Of a DNA stretch of 12,832 bases, positions 1 through 5,272 are shown one piece after another. This stretch comes from CAZMGG01 sp964565715. GTDB taxonomy: Bacteria > Planctomycetota > UBA1135 > UBA2386. The position numbers and the translations under genes are program-made. The notes beneath the pieces are model-generated. The model worked only from the letters and a program-made list of their open reading frames with translations. It was not told where the DNA came from and made no database searches. Numbering within the stretch: position 1 is the stretch's first letter; each line of letters opens with the position of its first letter. The stretch covers positions 1 through 12,832 of the forward strand of contig CAZMGG010000151.1 in the NCBI GenBank assembly GCA_964565715.1. The letters run 5' to 3'.

Positions 1-1016
1 CCACCTTCGCGCACGACATCGCCCTCGGCGGTGCTCCAGAGCTCATGCTGCTGTGGTGCTGGCCGGGGGCGCTTGCGGGGCGCCTCGTCCAGCACGGCTG
101 CGAGTGCCAGCGGGGTCGCTGGTTCTGGCCAGGACAGCGCGCCCTTTTGACGCAGGCCATCCAGCCCCTGACTCTTGGCTCCCTGGGCGCGCACGTACAC
201 CGGCCCGAGGCGCAGCTTCTCGAGTTGTTCGACGGCGCCAGCCCAGGTGCCGCCTTCGCCGAGGTCCGAGTTCACGACCAGCGCGGCATCGGCGAGTGCA
301 TGGATGAGCTTGTTGCGGCTCATGGCGAGCCCGACGTGGAAGCCCGCGGCTGGGTCGTAGGGCGACACCAGCACGAGCCGTCTCTCGATCAAGTGCTGCC
401 GGTATTCGCGATGGATTGCGGCCTTCATGAGGCCGTCGGCAAGCACCGCCACCGCCGTGCCCCGGGCATCCAGCGCGCCGCGCACGGCCGCCTGATCGAT
501 GCCGCGAGCGCCGCCGGAGATGACCGTACGGCCGGCCTGGGCAAGGAGACGGCCGATGCGGGCGGTGTAGGCCAGCAGGTCCGCGTCCGCATTCCTCGAT
601 CCGACGACGGCGAGACCGCCCCGCTGCAGCAGGTCGGGATCGCCGCACCCGTACAGGATCGGCGGCGACGTCTCGGGCAGGCGGTCACGCCAGCGGCTGG
701 GCCAGGTGGCGTCGGCCCGGCTGGCCACCCAGATGGAGCGGGCGTGCCAGCGGTCGAGGGCCTGGGCCAGCAGGAAGCCGCGTTCGAGCAGTTGCTGCAG
801 GCGCGTTGGTTCGGTGGAGCACTCCTGCAGAAGGCTGCTGCCGTCCGGGCCGAGAAGGTCGGCAGGTTGCCGGCTGCGTTCGTGCAGCCTGCGGGCGAAC
901 TGGCGGTAATCGGTCGCGGTGAGTGGGGCGCTGCCCGTCGGCTGCCTGTCGCCACGCAACGGTGCCGTAAGCAGGAGGATCGCCTGCGTGTTGGCGCTGA
1001 CCACGGTGGTGGTCAC
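1..1016 (-). CDS. DprA/Smf-like DNA-processing protein (SLOG fold), C-terminus beyond the window
   Basis: The frame is open from a GTG at 1016 to the window edge, giving 338 residues with no stop. Residues about 135-275 form a Rossmann-like DprA core: GGLAVVGSRN (133-142), SGGARGID (167-174), a strand-rich stretch near 186-194, MSRNKLIHALADAALVV (232-248) and a GEGGTWAGA loop (253-261). Residues 1-120 are a helical N-terminal extension. DprA proteins bind single-stranded DNA and load RecA during transformation. This subfamily, as I remember it, is instead found beside RecQ-like helicases, so a role in competence is not assured. The start is fixed by the GTGA overlap with the upstream helicase fragment and by a GGAGGAGG Shine-Dalgarno. 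The last 30 visible residues are rich in Pro, Arg and Glu, so the fold is probably complete and only the tail is missing. The identification is firm; the biological role is inferred. Confidence 0.88.
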   Translation of the reverse strand, partial: MTTTVVSANTQAILLLTAPLRGDRQPTGSAPLTATDYRQFARRLHERSRQPADLLGPDGSSLLQECSTEPTRLQQLLERGFLLAQALDRWHARSIWVASRADATWPSRWRDRLPETSPPILYGCGDPDLLQRGGLAVVGSRNADADLLAYTARIGRLLAQAGRTVISGGARGIDQAAVRGALDARGTAVAVLADGLMKAAIHREYRQHLIERRLVLVSPYDPAAGFHVGLAMSRNKLIHALADAALVVNSDLGEGGTWAGAVEQLEKLRLGPVYVRAQGAKSQGLDGLRQKGALSWPEPATPLALAAVLDEAPRKRPRPAPQQHELWSTAEGDVVREG

Positions 1017-1315
1017 GTTCCTCCTCCGCTGGCTGCGCGCACCCCCATGCGCGTCGCGGCGGCGATCTGGTTGCGCATCAACGCGAGCAGCGGCGAGAAC
1101 AAGATCGCTGGTCCCGCGCCGGCCTCGCGCAGCAGCCTCGTTGCGATGAAGTAGACGAAGCTCTTGCCCCATCCGGTCTTCTGCACGACCAGGCTGCGAC
1201 AGGGGCCATCTACAACACTGCGGATGGCGGCTTCCTGGCCGTCGCGGAAGACTGCGTTGGGGACTCCGGAGCCGGATCGAAGAAGAGCCGCAGCCAACTC
1301 AGGTGAGTACGTCAT
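1013..1315 (-). pseudogene. N-terminal fragment of a RecQ-like DNA helicase (100 codons)
   Basis: From the ATG at 1315 the protein has the start of a superfamily 2 helicase: a Q-motif-like FRDGQEAAI (23-31), a Walker A variant VVQKTGWGKS (about 43-52) and motif Ia in LFSPLLALMRNQI (about 74-86). It then ends after GVRAASGGGT at a TGA. The Walker B/DEAH box, motifs III-VI and all C-terminal domains are absent, and they are not in another frame because dprA starts at once. RecQ-like proteins of this type are usually several hundred residues longer. The stop overlaps the dprA GTG (GTGA) and is preceded by a good Shine-Dalgarno, so the end of the gene looks native. The simplest reading is an internal deletion joining the N-terminal part to the last codons. 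An assembly collapse would give the same picture. No convincing Shine-Dalgarno precedes the ATG. The fragment could bind nucleotide at most and cannot be an active helicase. Confidence 0.75.
1020..1027 (-). promoter_or_regulatory. Strong ribosome binding site for dprA-like gene
   Basis: On the minus strand GGAGGAGG lies just upstream of the GTG at 1016. Its first GGAGG is 6 nt from the start codon. It lies inside the last codons of the helicase fragment and decides the GTG start. This fits translational coupling of the two genes. Confidence 0.6.
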
Positions 1316-1385
1316 GAGCAGAAGGACCGGGCAATCATGCAGGTAGTACCCTGCGAGGTGCGAGGGGGCGGTCCGCTCACCCTCC

Positions 1386-4001
1386 TCAGAGCCGCACGTC
1401 CAGCAGCACCGCGTTGGCGAACCGCCGCGCACCGCCCTGCTGGAACAATGCCTGCACCGCCAGCATCGCACCCACCAGCGCAGGCTGGCCCGGCACGCGA
1501 TAGCGCAGCGTGACCCGGCCGCCGGGCACGGGGATCGTCTGCAGGCTGTGGACGCGCAGCACCGCCGGATCGAGCTGCAGCACGCCGACGCCGGGCAGCG
1601 GCATCGGGACCGCCGCCAGCCCTGGCGCCAGCGCGACCAGGACCGTCTGCGGTGCGGTGGCCCAGCCCGGCAGGCCGACCAGGTCGATCTCGCCGTGCAG
1701 GCCGACGCGTGGCGGCACGGTCACCAGCACCTGTCGGGTCAGGTTGCGCAGGATGCCGCGTTCGGACACATCGTCGAGGTCGCCGTCCCGATCCACGTCG
1801 ACGAACGCACGGCGCCCCCCGCGCGGGCCGACGATGCCCCAGGGCACCACCTGGAACATGCCCTGACCGTCGTTGCGGAAGAACTGCGGCGGCTCGCCCT
1901 GGTCGGTGATGTCCAGGTCGCCATCGCCGTCGACGTCGACCAGCCGGTCGGGCCAGCGCAACGGCTGCGGCGGTGGCAGGACCAGGGCGCTGACATCGGT
2001 GAACGTGCCGGCGCCGTCGTTCTGCCAGATGTGCGGCTGCGGATCGGCGACCAACAGATCGAGGTCGCCATCGCCATCGAGATCGCCGGCATCCAGGGCG
2101 AAGATGCCCCAGGTGCTCGTCAGCAGCGGGCTGTTGCCCGCGGTCACGTCGAGGAACACGCCGCTGCCGTCGTTGCGCAGGAGCCGCACCAGGCTGCCCG
2201 GACCGAGGTAGTCGGCGCACACCGCGTCGAGATCCCCATCGCCGTCGAGGTCGCGCAGCAGGATCGCACTGGTCACGCGGGTCTCGGGCGGCAGGCCCAT
2301 CACGGTGTCGTCGACGAACACGCCGTTCTGCTGTCGCAGCAGGCGATCCTGCTCGCCGTAGCCGGTGCCGCGGGCGAGCAGCAGATCCACATCGCCGTCG
2401 CCGTCGAGGTCGCCGGCGGCGATGTGATTGGTGGTGCCGTGGTCCACCGGCAGCAGGGTCGCGGTGACGTCGGTGAACGTCATGCCGCCGTCGTTGCGGA
2501 GGATGCGGTCCTGGCCGGCCACTGCCAGCAGCAGGTCGAGATCCCGGTCGCCGTCGATGTCCGCGAGCAGCACGGACCCGATGCGCAGGCCGGCGGTGGC
2601 GGGCAGACCGGTCACCGGGGTCATGCCGCCGCGGCCGTCGTTGCGGAAGACCTCGAGCTGTTCGCGACCGGCGCGGTTGTCGCGGAACGCGCGCACGACG
2701 TCAGGGCTGCCGTCGCCATCGAGGTCGCCGGCCGCCACCGGCCCGGTCTCGACCTCGGCGCGGAGCGGCGGCAGGTCCGGGTCGACGCAGCGGACGAACC
2801 TGCCGGCCGCGTCCTGGAAGTAGACCTCGCCGTCGAAGAGGTCGGCGTCGCCGTCGGCATCCAGGTCGGCGAGCCACGTCGCGCCGCCGGTGGGCAGGTG
2901 ACCGGTGTGGGCCGGAGTGGCGTCGGCGAACACGCCGTTGCCGAGGTTGCGCCAGGCATGCGGCGTCGGCGCCCTGGCGAAGCCGTCCAGATTGCCGATC
3001 AGGACCAGGTCGAGGTCGCCGTCGCGGTCGAGGTCGGTGGCGGCGCCATCGGTCGGATGGAAGCCTGCGGGCACGGCGCCGACGGGGGTGAGGGTGCCGG
3101 CCCGGTTGCGCAGCAGTTCGGTCTGGGAGCCGTTGCTGACGAGCAGGTCGAGGTCGCCGTCGCCGTCGTCGTCGATCGGCAGCAGCAGGCTGACGTAGGG
3201 CAGCGTCGTGATGGCGACTCCCTGCGGCGACAGGATGGTGCCCAGGTTGCGGTAGTAGCGCAGGGACGAGGTGCCGCGCGGGGCCGGGCCGAACAGCAGG
3301 TCGATGTCGCCGTCCCGATCGAAGTCGGCGGCGACCACGGCGCCGAAGCGGCCGATCGGGTTGGGCAGGATCGGCGCGTTGGCGAAGCGACCGGTGCCGT
3401 CGTTGCGGTAGATGCGATTGGTGCCGTCGTTCGGCGGATCGAACTCCGTGCCGGTGCAGGCGGTGATCAGGTCGAGGTCGCCGTCGTTGTCCAGATCGGC
3501 CAGCGCGATGCCGGTGATGGCGTCGGCCAACGCCGCCCAGCGCGCGGCGGTCTGGTCGGTGAAGCGGCCCTGGCCGTCGTTCACCAGCACCATGGGCACG
3601 CTGGGCCCGTAGAAGGTCGAGGCGCCGACGAAGTCGAGGTCGCCGTCGCCATCGATGTCGCCGACTGCGGTGTTGCGGGCGAAGAGGCCTGGGAGCAGGG
3701 GCAGCGGCGTGCGCGCGGCGGGATCGGCGACGAAGCGGCCTTCGCCGTCGTTGCGCAAGAACCAGGCGCAGTCGTGCTCGATGCGCAGGATGTCGATGTC
3801 GCCGTCGCGGTCGAAGTCGCCGGGCGCAGACGCGATGGTGCCGGTCCGTGGTGGCATGGGCACGAACTGCGGCGCCGCGGTCTGGAAGAGGACCTGCTGG
3901 GCCGGGAGGGCCTGGGCGAGCAGGCCGGCGAACGGCAACGCGCAGACGGCGAGGATGCGGTGGCGTGGCGGGAAGGGCTGGCGAGGGCTCCGGGTCCGCA
4001 T
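1386..4001 (-). CDS. Secreted FG-GAP/VCBS repeat protein (probable beta-propeller, calcium-binding)
   Basis: This 871-residue exported protein is dominated by FG-GAP/VCBS repeats. Residues 1-34 form a signal peptide: a basic N-terminus, a hydrophobic ILAVCALPFAGLLAQ core and an ALPA|Q cleavage site. Residues about 61-757 hold about 14 repeats of the form (G/A)D(L/F/I)DxDGDxDLL followed by (L/F)RNDGxGxF. The Asp-rich loops are typical calcium ligands of integrin-alpha-like propellers, and 14 blades would fit two seven-bladed propellers. Residues 758-871 form a different, repeat-free beta-rich C-terminal domain. In-frame codons extend to an ATG at 4169, but that stretch is not signal-like and would overrun the divergent LamG gene, so the ATG at 4001 is preferred; ATG 4010 is also possible. 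No Shine-Dalgarno is evident. The likely role is cell-surface or extracellular adhesion or scaffolding; the ligand is unknown. Confidence 0.9.
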   Translation of the reverse strand: MRTRSPRQPFPPRHRILAVCALPFAGLLAQALPAQQVLFQTAAPQFVPMPPRTGTIASAPGDFDRDGDIDILRIEHDCAWFLRNDGEGRFVADPAARTPLPLLPGLFARNTAVGDIDGDGDLDFVGASTFYGPSVPMVLVNDGQGRFTDQTAARWAALADAITGIALADLDNDGDLDLITACTGTEFDPPNDGTNRIYRNDGTGRFANAPILPNPIGRFGAVVAADFDRDGDIDLLFGPAPRGTSSLRYYRNLGTILSPQGVAITTLPYVSLLLPIDDDGDGDLDLLVSNGSQTELLRNRAGTLTPVGAVPAGFHPTDGAATDLDRDGDLDLVLIGNLDGFARAPTPHAWRNLGNGVFADATPAHTGHLPTGGATWLADLDADGDADLFDGEVYFQDAAGRFVRCVDPDLPPLRAEVETGPVAAGDLDGDGSPDVVRAFRDNRAGREQLEVFRNDGRGGMTPVTGLPATAGLRIGSVLLADIDGDRDLDLLLAVAGQDRILRNDGGMTFTDVTATLLPVDHGTTNHIAAGDLDGDGDVDLLLARGTGYGEQDRLLRQQNGVFVDDTVMGLPPETRVTSAILLRDLDGDGDLDAVCADYLGPGSLVRLLRNDGSGVFLDVTAGNSPLLTSTWGIFALDAGDLDGDGDLDLLVADPQPHIWQNDGAGTFTDVSALVLPPPQPLRWPDRLVDVDGDGDLDITDQGEPPQFFRNDGQGMFQVVPWGIVGPRGGRRAFVDVDRDGDLDDVSERGILRNLTRQVLVTVPPRVGLHGEIDLVGLPGWATAPQTVLVALAPGLAAVPMPLPGVGVLQLDPAVLRVHSLQTIPVPGGRVTLRYRVPGQPALVGAMLAVQALFQQGGARRFANAVLLDVRL

Positions 4002-4134
4002 GACGGGCATCGTCGGCGCTGTCCCGGTCGCCGTCCATCGCCACGGCGCACCGTCATCGTGCGTGGCCGTGCCTTGCTTCCCTGGGCTGGCGGTGGTGCC
4101 TACACTCGCCTGCTCCGGAGCCCCAGCCATCACC
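4002..4134. promoter_or_regulatory. Divergent intergenic region between FG-GAP and LamG genes
   Basis: This 133-bp gap must hold the promoters of both divergent exported-protein genes. A TACACT at 4101-4106 matches 4 of 6 bases of TATAAT and lies 28 nt before the LamG ATG. No good -35 lies at the usual spacing; the nearest TTG-containing hexamer, TTGCTT at 4074-4079, is 21 nt away. On the opposite strand TAGGCA (4102-4097) overlaps it and could serve the FG-GAP gene. The assignment is weak. Confidence 0.3.
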
Positions 4135-5268
4135 ATGAACTGCACCCTCGTCGCCGTCATCTTTGCCACCGTTTCGTCCGTCGTCCCGCCGCTGCTGGCG
4201 CAGGACGTCCTGCACTACCGGTTCGAGGAGGGCTGCGGCGCCGAGGCGGTGAACCATGCCTCGGGCTCCACGGTCGGGCCCGCCACGATCAACACGACCC
4301 TGCCGGGCGGTGTCGCCGCGGCGCGCGTGCCGGGGCAGTTCGGCACCGGGCTGACGGGCACGATCTTCCCGATCGGCCCCGGCACCACCTGGCTGAACAC
4401 CGGTTGGGCGCCGAACAACTACTCCGGCAGCTTCACGGTGGCGATGTGGCTGCGCAACCGGCCGGGCAACCCGACGGCGATCTCGTTCGGCTACCTGTTC
4501 GGCGCCACCGGCGGCAACTTCCGCCTGTTCACCGGCAGCTCCGGCAAGCTGTTCCTGTCCGGCGTCCCCGCCAGCGTCACCAGCGTCGCCAACCTCACGA
4601 CGCAACTGAACGCGGGCTGGGTGCACGCGGCCTGCGTGGTCGACGCCAGCGCCAACCAGGCGACGTGGTACATCAACGGCGTCGCCGATCCGGCGGTGAC
4701 GCTCAGCAGCGCGGTGAACCTGGCCGGCACCAACTTCGGCGTCGGCGCGCGGGACAGCGGCGGCAGCAGTCCATCGCCCCTCGACACCGACGAATTCCTG
4801 TTCACCACCCAGGCGCTGTCGGCGGCGGAGATCGCGGCGCTGGCGCTGGCGCCGCGCGGCGGCGACGGCCGGTTCGGCACGTCCTGCAACGGCTCGGTGC
4901 TGAGCGGCAACGGCCAGCGGCCGAGCCTCGGCAACGCCGGCTTCGGCCTGACCGTGACGGCGCCGAACCAGTCGCTGGCGTGGATCGTGATGGGCTTCAG
5001 CCGCTGCACGATGCTGGTGGGCACCGTGGCGCTGCCGACCTCGCTGGGGCTGTTCACGCCGGATCTGGCGGGCTGCACCGGCTTCGTCGACAACGACTTC
5101 GGCGTCGCCGGGCCGATCCTGCTGTCGCCGAGCGGCACGCTGGCGTTCCCGGTGCCCAATCAGGCGTCGCTGCAGGGATTCACGTTCTGGGGCCAGTCGG
5201 TGATGCTGGATCTGGTGACGGGGCAGCTGCGCTCGAGCAACGCGATCGGCGTGAGCGTCGGCGGGTAG
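4135..5268 (+). CDS. Secreted LamG/concanavalin A-like domain protein
   Basis: This is a 377-residue exported protein. Residues 1-22 are a signal peptide (MNCTLVAVIFATVSSVVPPLLA, cut before QD). Residues about 24-245 read as a LamG-type jelly roll: LHYRFEEG at the first strand, SFTVAMWLRN, a GWVHAACVVD strand, the WYINGV motif and a closing DEFLFTTQALSAAEIAAL. This is the usual layout of LamG-like domains that bind glycans or act as spacers on exoproteins. Residues about 258-377 form a separate beta domain ending LRSSNAIGVSVGG, resembling the C-terminal part of the divergent FG-GAP protein. The ATG at 4135 is chosen because the signal peptide begins there; upstream in-frame codons lack export character. 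The start has no Shine-Dalgarno and reads CACCATG. The stop is 4 bp from that of the convergent sulfatase gene. No catalytic residues are recognisable. Confidence 0.88.
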   Translation: MNCTLVAVIFATVSSVVPPLLAQDVLHYRFEEGCGAEAVNHASGSTVGPATINTTLPGGVAAARVPGQFGTGLTGTIFPIGPGTTWLNTGWAPNNYSGSFTVAMWLRNRPGNPTAISFGYLFGATGGNFRLFTGSSGKLFLSGVPASVTSVANLTTQLNAGWVHAACVVDASANQATWYINGVADPAVTLSSAVNLAGTNFGVGARDSGGSSPSPLDTDEFLFTTQALSAAEIAALALAPRGGDGRFGTSCNGSVLSGNGQRPSLGNAGFGLTVTAPNQSLAWIVMGFSRCTMLVGTVALPTSLGLFTPDLAGCTGFVDNDFGVAGPILLSPSGTLAFPVPNQASLQGFTFWGQSVMLDLVTGQLRSSNAIGVSVGG

Positions 5269-5272
5269 CGCG

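Noticed and set aside
45..1154. A 369-codon plus-strand frame over the dprA-like gene
   Set aside because: The minus strand encodes unmistakable DprA motifs, and the plus frame has no recognisable domain.
1339..1354. Inverted repeat GCAGG/CCTGC between the FG-GAP and helicase genes, considered as a terminator or operator
   Set aside because: The stem is only 5 bp with no T tract, as expected by chance in GC-rich DNA.
1386..4001. Regular repeats considered as a CRISPR array or satellite
   Set aside because: The units are in frame, encode calcium-binding FG-GAP repeats and vary in spacing, so they are protein repeats.
4002..4169. A longer N-terminus for the FG-GAP protein starting at 4169
   Set aside because: The extra 56 residues show no signal or conserved features and would overlap the start of the divergent LamG gene. 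The signal peptide begins at 4001.
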